DNA from: Streptomyces sp. NBC_00683
Lineage (GTDB): Bacteria; Actinomycetota; Actinomycetes; Streptomycetales; Streptomycetaceae
Assembly: GCF_036226745.1 (NCBI RefSeq)
Contig: NZ_CP109013.1
Coordinates: forward strand, 6,510,001 to 6,574,000
Length of the DNA stretch: 64,000 nt
Reading direction: 5' to 3'
Positions 1 through 8,017 of the stretch are shown in pieces. The notes beneath the pieces were generated by a model. It ran no database searches, was not told where the DNA came from, and worked only from the letters and a program-made list of their open reading frames with translations. The stretch's first letter is position 1, and every line of letters begins with the position of its first letter. The position numbers and the translations under genes are program-made.

Positions 1-247
1 CACGCCGGTGTCCGTCGTCCGCACCGAGGGCGAGGTGTTCGCGATCAACGACATCTGCTCGCACGCGAACGTCTCGCTGTCGGAGGGCGAGGTCGAGGAC
101 TGCTCGATCGAGTGCTGGCTGCACGGATCGAGTTTCGACCTCCGCACCGGCAAGCCGTCCGGTCTTCCCGCGACGCGCCCCGTCCCCGTATACCCCGTAA
201 AGATCCAAGGGGACGATGTGCTCGTCTCCGTCACCCAGGAGTCCTGA
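1..247 (+). CDS. Rieske-type [2Fe-2S] ferredoxin of the suf operon, 5' truncated by the window edge
   Basis: The reading frame is open from the first bases, so the real start lies outside the window. The visible part contains the Rieske ligands in order: a C-S-H motif (bases 55-63) and a C-W-L-H-G motif about 18 residues later, which together bind a [2Fe-2S] cluster through two Cys and two His. The product resembles small dioxygenase-type ferredoxins. It lies 7 bases before sufC, and in actinobacterial suf operons such a ferredoxin usually sits between sufD and sufC. It probably supplies electrons for, or accepts, an Fe-S cluster in the cytoplasm; that role is inferred from position only. The family assignment is strong. 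Confidence 0.9.
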   Translation, partial: TPVSVVRTEGEVFAINDICSHANVSLSEGEVEDCSIECWLHGSSFDLRTGKPSGLPATRPVPVYPVKIQGDDVLVSVTQES

Positions 248-254
248 GTCACCC

Positions 255-1019
255 ATGGCAACGCTTGAAATCCGCGACCTGCACGTCTCCGTCGAGGCCG
301 ACAACGCCACGAAGGAGATCCTCAAGGGCGTCGACCTGACCGTGAAGCAGGGCGAGACCCACGCCATCATGGGCCCCAACGGGTCCGGCAAGTCGACCCT
401 CGCCTACTCGCTCGCGGGTCACCCCAAGTACACGATCACGAGCGGCACGGTGACCCTGGACGGCGAGGACGTCCTGGAGATGTCCGTGGACGAGCGCGCC
501 CGCGCGGGCCTGTTCCTCGCCATGCAGTACCCGGTCGAGATCCCCGGTGTCTCGGTCTCCAACTTCCTGCGCACCTCCGCCACCGCCGTCCGCGGCGAGG
601 CGCCCAAGCTGCGTACGTGGGTGAAGGAGGTCAAGGAGACGATGGCCGGGCTCCAGATGGACCCCGCCTTCGCCGAGCGCAACGTCAACGAGGGCTTCTC
701 CGGCGGTGAGAAGAAGCGCCACGAGATCCTCCAGCTGGAGCTCCTCAAGCCGAAGATCGCGATCCTCGACGAGACCGACTCCGGCCTGGACGTCGACGCG
801 CTGAAGACCGTCTCCGAGGGCGTCAACCGGGTCCGCGAGACCGGTGAGGTCGGCACCCTGCTGATCACGCACTACACACGCATCCTCAAGTACATCAAGC
901 CCGACTACGTGCATGTCTTCGCCAACGGCCGGATCGCCGCCTCCGGTGGCGCCGAGCTCGCGGACACGCTGGAGAACGAGGGCTACGAGGCCTACACGAA
1001 GGGTGGCGCTTCCGCGTGA
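255..1019 (+). CDS. sufC: SufC, Fe-S cluster assembly ATPase
   Basis: This is the ABC-type ATPase of the SufBCD scaffold, which uses ATP to reshape SufB-SufD for Fe-S cluster building in the cytoplasm. The 254-residue protein has Walker A GPNGSGKST (about 40-48), the SufC-type signature FSGGEKKR (about 147) and Walker B with the following ILDETDSGLD (about 170). The start is the ATG at 255, because the protein then begins MATLEIRDL as SufC usually does. An upstream GTG in the same frame would run back into the ferredoxin gene. The stop overlaps the GTG of sufS by four bases, so the two are translationally coupled. Confidence 0.97.
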   Translation: MATLEIRDLHVSVEADNATKEILKGVDLTVKQGETHAIMGPNGSGKSTLAYSLAGHPKYTITSGTVTLDGEDVLEMSVDERARAGLFLAMQYPVEIPGVSVSNFLRTSATAVRGEAPKLRTWVKEVKETMAGLQMDPAFAERNVNEGFSGGEKKRHEILQLELLKPKIAILDETDSGLDVDALKTVSEGVNRVRETGEVGTLLITHYTRILKYIKPDYVHVFANGRIAASGGAELADTLENEGYEAYTKGGASA

Positions 1020-2284
1020 CTGACGCCCGACAGGGGCTCTCCGGCCTCCTCGACACCGAGGCGATCCGCAAGGACTTCCCGATCCTGGACCGCACGGTCC
1101 ACGACGGCAAGAAGATCGTTTACCTGGACAGCGCGGCAACCTCGCAGAAGCCGCGCCAGGTCCTCGACGCGCTCAACGAGTACTACGAGCGGCACAACGC
1201 CAACGTCCACCGCGGTGTGTACACGATCGCGGAGGAGGCCACCGCGCTGTACGAAGGCGCTCGCGACAAGGTCGCGGCCTTCATCAACGCACCCAGCCGC
1301 AACGAGGTGATCTTCACCAAGAACGCCTCGGAGTCGCTGAACCTCGTCGCCAACATGCTCGGCTGGGCGGACGAGCCCTACCGGGTCGACAGCGACACGG
1401 AGATCGTCACCACGGAGATGGAGCACCACTCCAACATCGTGCCGTGGCAGCTGCTCTCGCAGCGCACGGGCGCGAAGCTGAAGTGGTTCGGCATCACGGA
1501 CGACGGCCGGCTGGACCTGTCCAACATCGACGAGATCATCACGGAGAAGACGAAGATCGTCTCCTTCACGCTGGTCTCCAACATCATGGGCACGATCAAC
1601 CCGGTCGAGAAGATCATCCGTCGCGCGCAGCAGGTCGGCGCGCTGGTCTGCATCGACGCCTCGCAGGCAGCCCCGCACATGGTGCTCGACGTGCAGGCGC
1701 TGCAGGCCGACTTCGTGGCCTTCACCGGCCACAAGATGGTCGGTCCGACCGGCATCGGCGTGCTCTGGGGACGGCAGGAGCTCCTGGAGGACCTGCCGCC
1801 GTTCCTCGGTGGCGGCGAGATGATCGAGACCGTGTCGATGCACTCGTCGACGTACGCTCCGGCGCCGCACAAGTTCGAGGCCGGTACGCCCCCGATCGCG
1901 CAGGCCGTCGGCCTCGGTGCGGCCGTGGACTACCTCTCGGCCATCGGCATGGAGAACATCCACCGCCATGAGCAGGCGATCACGGAGTACGCGGTGAAGC
2001 GGCTCCTGGAGGTCCCCGACCTCAGGATCATCGGTCCTGCGACGGCCGAGGACCGCGGCGCGACGATCTCCTTCACGCTCGGGGACATCCACCCGCACGA
2101 CGTGGGCCAGGTACTCGACGAGCAGGGCATCGCGGTCCGGGTCGGACACCACTGCGCACGGCCGGTATGCCTGCGGTACGGAATTCCTGCGACGACGCGA
2201 GCGTCGTTCTATCTGTACTCCACGCCCGCCGAGGTCGACGCCCTGGTGGACGGCCTGGAGCACGTGCGGAACTTTTTCGGTTAA
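1016..2284 (+). CDS. sufS: SufS, group II cysteine desulfurase
   Basis: A PLP enzyme that takes sulfur from cysteine and passes it as a persulfide to SufU. The 422-residue protein shows the PLP lysine in GHKMVGPTG (K240) and the catalytic cysteine in HHCARPVC (about C380). It also has the class V aminotransferase HHSNIVPWQ segment. The start is a GTG inside the last codons of sufC (GTGA overlap). The next gene is sufU rather than sufE, which fits the SufS-SufU pairing of Gram-positive bacteria. Confidence 0.97.
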   Translation: MTDARQGLSGLLDTEAIRKDFPILDRTVHDGKKIVYLDSAATSQKPRQVLDALNEYYERHNANVHRGVYTIAEEATALYEGARDKVAAFINAPSRNEVIFTKNASESLNLVANMLGWADEPYRVDSDTEIVTTEMEHHSNIVPWQLLSQRTGAKLKWFGITDDGRLDLSNIDEIITEKTKIVSFTLVSNIMGTINPVEKIIRRAQQVGALVCIDASQAAPHMVLDVQALQADFVAFTGHKMVGPTGIGVLWGRQELLEDLPPFLGGGEMIETVSMHSSTYAPAPHKFEAGTPPIAQAVGLGAAVDYLSAIGMENIHRHEQAITEYAVKRLLEVPDLRIIGPATAEDRGATISFTLGDIHPHDVGQVLDEQGIAVRVGHHCARPVCLRYGIPATTRASFYLYSTPAEVDALVDGLEHVRNFFG

Positions 2285-2300
2285 TGGCGAGGGTTGACTG

Positions 2301-2756
2301 GTGAAGCTTGACTCCATGTACCAGGAAGTGATCCTGGACCACTACAAGCACCCCCACGGGCGCGGCCTGCGGGAGGGCGACGCCGAGGTGCATCACGTCA
2401 ACCCGACGTGCGGCGACGAGATCACGCTCCGCGTGAAGTACGACGGCGAGACCATCACCGACGTCAGCTACGAGGGCCAGGGCTGCTCCATCAGCCAGGC
2501 CAGCGCTTCCGTGCTCAACGAGCTGCTGGTCGGCAAGCAGCTCGGCGAGGCGCAGAAGATCCAGGAGACCTTCCTGGAGCTGATGCAGTCCAAGGGCCAG
2601 CTGGAGCCGGACGATGCGATGGAGGAGGTGCTGGAGGACGCGGTCGCGTTCGCCGGTGTCTCCAAGTACCCGGCCCGGGTCAAGTGCGCGCTGCTGAGCT
2701 GGATGGCGTGGAAGGACGCGACGGCGCAGGCGCTGTCCGAAGGGAAGACGGCATGA
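2301..2756 (+). CDS. sufU: SufU, zinc-dependent sulfurtransferase / Fe-S assembly protein
   Basis: SufU accepts the persulfide from SufS. The 151-residue protein is of normal length and keeps the three zinc-ligand cysteines of the family: C37 (NPTCGDE), C62 (GQGCSIS) and C129 (RVKCALL). It lacks IscU-specific features such as a C-terminal HscA-binding motif. The start is a GTG 16 bases after sufS; the ATG at residue 6 is less likely because the residues before it are conserved in SufU. It overlaps the next gene by four bases (ATGA). Confidence 0.96.
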   Translation: MKLDSMYQEVILDHYKHPHGRGLREGDAEVHHVNPTCGDEITLRVKYDGETITDVSYEGQGCSISQASASVLNELLVGKQLGEAQKIQETFLELMQSKGQLEPDDAMEEVLEDAVAFAGVSKYPARVKCALLSWMAWKDATAQALSEGKTA

Positions 2757-3091
2757 GCGAGAACGAGACTCTTACCACCAAGCCGGCCTCCGAGGAGGAG
2801 GTCCGCGAGGCGCTGTACGACGTGGTCGACCCCGAGCTGGGCATCGACGTCGTCAACCTCGGCCTGATCTACGGCATCCACATCGACGACGCCAACATCG
2901 CCACCCTCGACATGACTCTGACGTCCGCGGCCTGCCCGCTGACCGATGTCATCGAGGACCAGGCGAAGTCCGCGACGGACGGCATCGTCAACGAGCTGCG
3001 GATCAACTGGGTCTGGATGCCGCCGTGGGGTCCTGACAAGATCACCGACGACGGCCGCGAGCAGCTTCGCGCCCTGGGCTTCAACGTCTGA
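2753..3091 (+). CDS. SufT-like DUF59/MIP18 Fe-S maturation factor
   Basis: A 112-residue MIP18/DUF59 protein. It has the typical DPELGIDVVNLGLIYG segment (about 23-38) and the TSAACPLTD motif with the conserved cysteine (about 63), followed by WMPPWGPDKI near the end. Members of this family help insert Fe-S clusters into client proteins and are often the last gene of actinobacterial suf operons, as here. Translation is coupled to sufU through the ATGA overlap. The family is certain; the exact client step is not known from sequence. Confidence 0.93.
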   Translation: MSENETLTTKPASEEEVREALYDVVDPELGIDVVNLGLIYGIHIDDANIATLDMTLTSAACPLTDVIEDQAKSATDGIVNELRINWVWMPPWGPDKITDDGREQLRALGFNV

Positions 3092-3120
3092 GTCCAGTCG
3101 TCGCCCCGTTTCGGTACGAC

Positions 3121-3163
3121 GAACGGCCATGCACGCCAGGCAGACTGGCGGGCATGGCCGTTC
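3121..3163 (+). terminator. Perfect 12-bp hairpin after the suf operon that contains the VOC start codon
   Basis: The arms GAACGGCCATGC (3121-3132) and GCATGGCCGTTC (3152-3163) are perfectly complementary, with a nested CCAG/CTGG stem (3136-3139, 3145-3148). It lies 30 bases after the last suf gene and would make a strong intrinsic terminator of the U-less kind common in Streptomyces. The ATG of the next gene (3154-3156) is inside the right arm. Confidence 0.7.
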
Positions 3164-3519
3164 GCTTTTACCACCTCGCCGTCGACGCCCACGATCTGCC
3201 GTCGCTGGCGCGCTTCTGGTGCCGCGTCATGGACTGGCAGGTCCTGTTCGAGGACGAGGACGAGATCGTCATCGGTGCCGACGAGTTCGCGATGCCGGGC
3301 ATGTGCTTCCTCCCCGTACCGGAGGGGAAGACGGTCAAGAACCGGCTGCACATCGATCTGGTCCCCGACGACCAGGCCGTCGAGGTCGAGCGGATCATCG
3401 CGCTCGGTGCCCGGCGGGTTGACGTGGGGCAGGGCGAGGACGTGACCTGGGTGGTGCTGGCCGACCCCGAGGGCAACGAGTTCTGCGTACTGCGCCCGAA
3501 GAACTCCCTGGTGGACTGA
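3154..3519 (+). CDS. VOC-family (glyoxalase/bleomycin-resistance fold) protein
   Basis: A 121-residue single-domain VOC protein. The N-terminal FYHLAVDAHD strand, the central RLHIDLVPDDQ segment and the C-terminal ADPEGNEFCVLR motif are the usual metal-edge and C-terminal signatures of the superfamily. Residues H, H/D and E in these strands are likely metal ligands. Substrate is unknown; the type is often annotated as glyoxalase-like (DUF4149/Glyoxalase_6). The ATG at 3154 gives the expected N-terminus, but it is enclosed in the hairpin at 3121-3163 and has no clear ribosome binding site. Confidence 0.85.
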   Translation: MAVRFYHLAVDAHDLPSLARFWCRVMDWQVLFEDEDEIVIGADEFAMPGMCFLPVPEGKTVKNRLHIDLVPDDQAVEVERIIALGARRVDVGQGEDVTWVVLADPEGNEFCVLRPKNSLVD

Positions 3520-3526
3520 GCCGGTC

Positions 3527-4756
3527 CTACTGCGGGGGGCCGTAGGGGGCTTCGCCCTGCTGCCCTCCGTACGGGGCCTGGCCGGGTTGCGCTCCGTACG
3601 GGACCCCGCCCTGCTGAGGTACGCCGGCCGCCTCGGCCAGCACCGGGCCCAGGTCCTCCGTCCGTATCCGCCGGTCCACGTACAGCAGACCGGTCACCAG
3701 CTGCGGGAACGTCGTCGAGATGATCTGGCTGACCATCTGCCCCAGCATCGTCGCGACGAAGTAGCCGCTCATCGCGACCACGATCGCCGCGGGGCTCGGG
3801 TCGTCGTCCAGCGAGGACGTGCTGATGATGCCGGGGAACATGCCGAGGATCGAGAACGGCATCTGGATGAAGTAGCCGGCCGTCGCGGCCATGATGTAGA
3901 CGAGCAGCGTGATGCCGAAGATCCGCCACCAGTCGCCGCGTACCAGCTGGGCGGAGCGGCGCAGGGCGGCCACCGGGCGCTGGCCCTCGAAGACCACGAT
4001 CGCCGGTGCCAGGCAGAACTTGACCCAGAGCCAGGCGGCCAGCGGCCCGGTCGCCAGGGCGCCGAGGATACCGACCGTCATGGCCGTGGCGGCGCCGGAG
4101 CCGCTCTCCAGGGTGACCGCCGCGATGATCACCCCGACGAAGGCCACCATGATCAGCGTCACGGGTACGGCAACGATCAGCGCCGTGAGGATCAACGTGC
4201 CGATCACCGGGGCGAGATGGGACCACGCCCGGCGCCACACCGTGGAGAACTCGATGGGCCTGCCCAGTACCGCCTCCTGCAGCACCGTGGGGACCGCCGC
4301 GTACATCAGGCCCGAGACGATCATCATCGTGATGATCCCCAGCACCGCGAGGACGCCCACCGCGGTCACGAGCGAGACGACGTCCGACGAGGCGGCCTCC
4401 TCCTCGTAGTCGAGCGAGACCACCCGTTCCAGCGGATCAGCGACGGCGGAGTAGGCGATGGCCACCGCCGCCGCCATCAGCAGTGCCGCGCCGCCGTACA
4501 GGGCGGCGCCCAGGCCGAACAGCTGCTTCCAGTACTTGCCCATCGTCGAGAACGCGCCGTTGAGCACATCCCCGAGCCTGAGAGGCGCGAGCGGTATCAC
4601 CCCCGGCTTCGACGGCGGAACCCAGCCGCCCCATCCCGGCGCCCCCGGAGGCCCCCCGTACGGAAATCCGCCGTACGGTGCGCCCCCGTGCGCGCCGCCG
4701 CCCCACCCTGCGTCCTGCGCCACTGCTACTCCGTTGTGTTGTTGTCGTGCATTCAT
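3527..4756 (-). CDS. Polytopic membrane protein with Pro-Tyr-Gly-rich ends
   Basis: About 409 residues. The N-terminus is cytoplasm-like and rich in Gly, Pro and Tyr (GGAPYGGFPYGG). A conserved PLRLGDVLNGAF segment follows, then about six hydrophobic helices, and the C-terminus again carries PYG repeats. The architecture resembles the membrane domain found before glycerophosphodiester phosphodiesterases, a family widespread in Streptomyces without known function; no catalytic GDPD domain is present. The start is one of two adjacent ATGs (4759 or 4756). It converges on the VOC gene and diverges from the SMR pump. Confidence 0.8.
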   Translation of the reverse strand: MNARQQHNGVAVAQDAGWGGGAHGGAPYGGFPYGGPPGAPGWGGWVPPSKPGVIPLAPLRLGDVLNGAFSTMGKYWKQLFGLGAALYGGAALLMAAAVAIAYSAVADPLERVVSLDYEEEAASSDVVSLVTAVGVLAVLGIITMMIVSGLMYAAVPTVLQEAVLGRPIEFSTVWRRAWSHLAPVIGTLILTALIVAVPVTLIMVAFVGVIIAAVTLESGSGAATAMTVGILGALATGPLAAWLWVKFCLAPAIVVFEGQRPVAALRRSAQLVRGDWWRIFGITLLVYIMAATAGYFIQMPFSILGMFPGIISTSSLDDDPSPAAIVVAMSGYFVATMLGQMVSQIISTTFPQLVTGLLYVDRRIRTEDLGPVLAEAAGVPQQGGVPYGAQPGQAPYGGQQGEAPYGPPQ

Positions 4757-4830
4757 CATCCGGTACGACCGGTCGGGACACCGTAGCGTCCCGTGGCGGC
4801 GGTGCGTCCGGGGAGGACACCCCACGCCGT

Positions 4831-4870
4831 TGTGTACGGTCGTACGCAACGATGTGTACACTCGTACGCA
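4831..4870 (+). promoter_or_regulatory. Two 18-bp direct repeats over the SMR promoter, probable TetR operator
   Basis: Bases 4831-4848 and 4853-4870 are the same 18-mer (TGTGTAC..TCGTACGCA) with two mismatches and a 22-bp period, so both copies face the same side of the helix. The second copy contains TACACT (4857-4862), a good -10 hexamer ending eight bases before the ATG, and its last base is the A of the ATG. The spacing suggests a leaderless transcript. The TetR gene downstream is the natural candidate to bind here. Confidence 0.6.
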
Positions 4871-5190
4871 TGGGATACGGACTGCTGGCCGTCGCGATCG
4901 CCGCCGAGGTGGCCGGGACGACGGCCATGAAGTACAGCGAGGGCTTCACCCGGCTGTGGCCCTCGCTCATCACGGTCGTGGGCTACGTGCTGGCGTTCGC
5001 GCTGCTCGCCCAGACCCTCAAGACGCTCTCCGTCGGCACCGCCTATGCCATCTGGGCGGGTGCGGGCACGGCGGCCGTCGCCGCCATCGGGATCCTGTGG
5101 ATGGGCGAGTCCGCGGGGGCGGCCAAGCTGGCCGGCATCGCGCTCATCATCGCGGGGGTCGTGGTGCTCAACCTCGGCGGTGCCCACTGA
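4870..5190 (+). CDS. Small multidrug resistance (SMR/QacE-EmrE) efflux protein
   Basis: A 106-residue four-helix membrane protein. It has the essential membrane-embedded glutamate in helix 1 (E13 in AIAAEVAGT) and the SMR motif AYAIWAGAGTA in helix 3, followed by GESA and a C-terminal hydrophobic helix. Such dimers export cationic drugs using the proton gradient. There is no ribosome binding site before the ATG, which fits a leaderless mRNA starting at the ATG. The stop overlaps the ATG of a TetR regulator (TGATG), so pump and regulator form one transcription unit. Confidence 0.92.
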   Translation: MGYGLLAVAIAAEVAGTTAMKYSEGFTRLWPSLITVVGYVLAFALLAQTLKTLSVGTAYAIWAGAGTAAVAAIGILWMGESAGAAKLAGIALIIAGVVVLNLGGAH

Positions 5191-5738
5191 TGGTGCGCCG
5201 TCACGACCCCGAGCGGCGCGACCGCATCATCGACGCGGCGATCCGCGTCGTCGCGGACCGGGGCATCGCGGGCCTCAGCCACCGCTCCGTGGCCGCCGAG
5301 GCCGACGTTCCGCTCGGCTCGACGACGTACCACTTCGCCTCGCTCGACGAACTGCTGATCGCGGCGCTGCGCCGGTGCAACGACAACTTCGCCCGGGTCG
5401 CGCGGGAGAGCGCGTACCTCGCGGACCCGGACGCCGATCTCGCCGACGAGCTGACGCGGCTGCTGACGGAGTGGTTCGAGGGCGGGCGCGGCCCCCTGGA
5501 GCTGGAGTACGAGCTGTATCTGGCCGCCCTGCGCCGGCCCGCCCTGCGGCCCGTCGCCGCGGAGTGGACCGACGGCGTCAGCCGCCTGCTGGTCGACCGC
5601 ACCGATCCGGCCACCGCGCGGGCCTTGGTTGCCCTGCTGGACGGGATCAGCCTGCAGGTGCTCCTCGCCGGGAGCGACTTCGACCCGGAGTACGCGCGGG
5701 AGATGCTGGCCAGGATCGTGGACGGTGCAGCGCGCTGA
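5190..5738 (+). CDS. TetR-family regulator coupled to the SMR pump
   Basis: A 182-residue protein with an N-terminal TetR helix-turn-helix (RRDRIIDAAIRVV ... GIAGLSHRSVAAEADVPLGSTTYHF, about 9-50) and a helical ligand-binding domain. The start ATG shares one base with the SMR stop codon. TetR repressors of efflux pumps usually autoregulate, so this one probably represses its own operon through the repeated 18-mers at 4831-4870 and is released by pump substrates; this is inferred from the layout. It ends one base before the convergent gene at 5739. Confidence 0.9.
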   Translation: MVRRHDPERRDRIIDAAIRVVADRGIAGLSHRSVAAEADVPLGSTTYHFASLDELLIAALRRCNDNFARVARESAYLADPDADLADELTRLLTEWFEGGRGPLELEYELYLAALRRPALRPVAAEWTDGVSRLLVDRTDPATARALVALLDGISLQVLLAGSDFDPEYAREMLARIVDGAAR

Positions 5739-6611
5739 TCACTGGCGCCGGACGGCCGCCAGAGCGGCCCGCACGCTCTCCTCGATGTCGGTGATCGGGT
5801 AGAGCGCCTCGACGACCGCCCGCTCCCTGTCCACCACCAGTGTCAGCCGCTTCAGCCTGCTGACGCCCGACGCGCGGAAGGTCGGCAGCCGCAGAGCGGC
5901 CGTCAGTGTCAGCGCGGCATCGGAGAGCAGCGGGAAGCGCAGCCCCTCCTTGTCGGCGAATGCCCGCTGCTCGTCGGGGCGTTGGGTGGACACCCCGTGC
6001 ACGGTCGCGCCGGCTGCGGTGAACTCGGCCAGCTGGTCGCGGTAGGTGCACGATTCGAGGGTGCAGCCGCTCGCGCCCGGGATCCCGGACCAGCCGGGCG
6101 GGTAGGCGTCCTTCCGGGCGTACGCGCCGGGGAAGCAGTACAGGACGGTGTACGGGGTGCCGGCGACGGGGTCGCGCAACTCGCCGTCGAAGTCGAGCAG
6201 TTCCAGCTCGGGCAGCCGGGTGCCCACCAGCGACCGCACCCGGGCGGCCTCCTTCGAGCCCTCCTCGGTCGTGGCCATCGTCTCCCCTTCTCCCAGCACC
6301 CACGCGTCGCCCCAGTCCTGGAGTGCGATCAGCACGGGCAGCAGTGCCCGCCCGCGCGGGGTGAGCCGGTATTCGTGGCGGACCGGCCGGTCCTGGTACG
6401 GCTCGCGGGCCAGGACCCCGGCGTCCGTCAGCAGGTGCAGCCGCTCGGTGAGCACCTTGCGGGACACGCCCAGCTCCTGCTGGAGGGCGTCGAAGCGGTG
6501 CACCCCGCGTGCCGTGTCACGAACGATCAGCAGGGTCCACCAGTCGCCCACGACGTCGAGCGCCTGGGCGATCGCGCAGTCGGCGTCGGCCAGGCTGGTG
6601 CGCTGGGGCAT
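5739..6611 (-). CDS. HxlR-type regulator fused to a BCP-like peroxiredoxin
   Basis: A 290-residue fusion. Residues 1-105 are an HxlR winged helix (GDWWTLLIVRD, then LTERLHLLTDAGVL and a QDRPVRHEY wing), with the family's N-terminal cysteine at C12. After a short linker (106-125), residues 128-290 form a thioredoxin-fold peroxiredoxin. Its GCTLESC motif (C183 and C188, spacing C-x4-C) matches atypical 2-Cys BCP peroxiredoxins. It may therefore sense peroxide with its own catalytic site and control DNA binding. It is transcribed divergently from an MFS gene with an 86-base shared spacer. Domain assignment is clear; the sensing mechanism is inference. Confidence 0.88.
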   Translation of the reverse strand: MPQRTSLADADCAIAQALDVVGDWWTLLIVRDTARGVHRFDALQQELGVSRKVLTERLHLLTDAGVLAREPYQDRPVRHEYRLTPRGRALLPVLIALQDWGDAWVLGEGETMATTEEGSKEAARVRSLVGTRLPELELLDFDGELRDPVAGTPYTVLYCFPGAYARKDAYPPGWSGIPGASGCTLESCTYRDQLAEFTAAGATVHGVSTQRPDEQRAFADKEGLRFPLLSDAALTLTAALRLPTFRASGVSRLKRLTLVVDRERAVVEALYPITDIEESVRAALAAVRRQ

Positions 6612-6633
6612 GACGGCCCGCCTTCCTACTCGG

Positions 6634-6684
6634 TTGACCTGCGCAGATCATGCTGCCATAGTCCGTTCCCAAAAGGAACTCACT
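6634..6684 (+). promoter_or_regulatory. Promoter of the MFS gene with overlapping palindromic operator
   Basis: TTGACC (6634-6639) and CATAGT (6657-6662) are spaced by 17 bp and read toward the MFS gene. A dyad overlaps the -10 and start region: AGT-N2-GTTCC (6660-6669), then CAAAA, then GGAAC-N2-ACT (6675-6684), with symmetrical arms of eight matching pairs. This is the size and spacing expected for a dimeric HxlR-type regulator, and the divergent fusion gene encodes one. Confidence 0.6.
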
Positions 6685-6697
6685 CGGGGGGCACGGG

Positions 6698-8008
6698 ATG
6701 GGCATGCTGCGCGGCGTACCGAGGACGGTACGGCTCCTGGCATTCGGCGCTTTCCTCAACGCCGTCGTCAGCTTCACGTTCGTGTACCTCTTCATCTACC
6801 TCACCGGACCGCGCGGCCTGTCCGTCGCGCAGGCCGGGGTGATCAGCGGCATCGGCGGTATCGGTCTGGTCGCCGGGAACTTCACCGGCGGCTGGTTCGG
6901 GGACCGGTACGGCCATCGCCGGATGCTCCTGGCCGGCGCCTGCGCGAGTGGCGCCGCGCTCGTCACCCTGCCCGTGCTGCCCGTCGCCGCGCTGTACGCG
7001 GTGCTGCCGCTCGCCCAGTACGCGTCGGGCGTCGTGCGCGCAGCCGACGCCGCACTCGTCGCGGTCTCCGTGCCCGAGGGCGGGCGGCGCCAGAGCTTCG
7101 CCCTCACCCGCTTCGCGTCGAACGGCGGCTTCATCGTGGGCCCGCCGCTCGGTGCGCTGATCGCCGACCGGTACTCGTACGGCTGGCTGTTCCTCGCCGA
7201 CGGTCTGGGCACTCTGCTCTTCGCCGCCTACGCGGCCGCCGTCCTGCCCACGCGAGGTACCGCGCACACCAAGCCCGCGCACGACCCCGGTGCACCGGGC
7301 CTGTGGCCGGAACTGCGCGCCAGACCGGCGGTGATCGTCCTGCTCGCCGCGATCGTCTGCGTCGACCTCGTGTACCGGCAGCAGTACTCCACGCTGCCGG
7401 TCTTCCTCGCCGACCACGGCTTCGACGCCCAGTTCTACGGCTGGCTGATCGCCATCAACGGCGGCGTCATCCTCTGTCTCGAACTGCCCGCCGCGCACGT
7501 ACTGCGCGGCCGGGCGCCGCTGGGCATCGTGGGTGCCGGCCTGCTCCTGGTCGGGCTCGGCTACGCGGTGCTGATCCCCGGGGCCGGGGTGCTGTTCGCC
7601 GTGACGATGATGCTGTCACTGACCGCGGGCGAGGTCCTCTACAAGACGACGGCCACGGCCTACGTGGCCGACCAGGCACCCGCCCACGCGCAGGGCCGCT
7701 TCCAGAGCCTGTACGCGGGTGCGTCCATCAGCGGCCAGGTCCTGGCGCCACCCCTCGGCGGCGCGCTCTACGTGGCCTCGCCCGCCCTGCTCTGGCCGGT
7801 CTGCGCAGCCGTGGCGTGCGGCGCGGGGGTGGCCGTGCTGGCGGCACGGCGGATGGGCCCCGCAAGCGGCGTCTCCACGGCGCCGCGCACCTGCCCGCCT
7901 CCCGGCCCGCCGGGGGTGGCGACCCCGTCGGCCGGGGGTGCGCCGGGGCAGGCCGGGAGGTCTTCCCGTCCTGAGACCGGTTCGCCCGCGCACCGCCCGG
8001 CCGGTTAG
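6698..8008 (+). CDS. Major facilitator superfamily transporter
   Basis: A 436-residue MFS protein with about 12 hydrophobic helices. The loop 2-3 motif is visible as GGWFGDRYGHRRML (about 66-79). The final 50 or so residues are a Pro/Gly/Ser-rich tail not typical of the family. A ribosome binding site (GGGGGG) precedes the ATG. The gene is divergent from the HxlR-peroxiredoxin gene and its promoter overlaps a dyad, so it is probably a drug or metabolite exporter induced under oxidative or electrophile stress; the substrate is unknown. Confidence 0.88.
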   Translation: MGMLRGVPRTVRLLAFGAFLNAVVSFTFVYLFIYLTGPRGLSVAQAGVISGIGGIGLVAGNFTGGWFGDRYGHRRMLLAGACASGAALVTLPVLPVAALYAVLPLAQYASGVVRAADAALVAVSVPEGGRRQSFALTRFASNGGFIVGPPLGALIADRYSYGWLFLADGLGTLLFAAYAAAVLPTRGTAHTKPAHDPGAPGLWPELRARPAVIVLLAAIVCVDLVYRQQYSTLPVFLADHGFDAQFYGWLIAINGGVILCLELPAAHVLRGRAPLGIVGAGLLLVGLGYAVLIPGAGVLFAVTMMLSLTAGEVLYKTTATAYVADQAPAHAQGRFQSLYAGASISGQVLAPPLGGALYVASPALLWPVCAAVACGAGVAVLAARRMGPASGVSTAPRTCPPPGPPGVATPSAGGAPGQAGRSSRPETGSPAHRPAG

Positions 8009-8017
8009 GTTCTGTGC

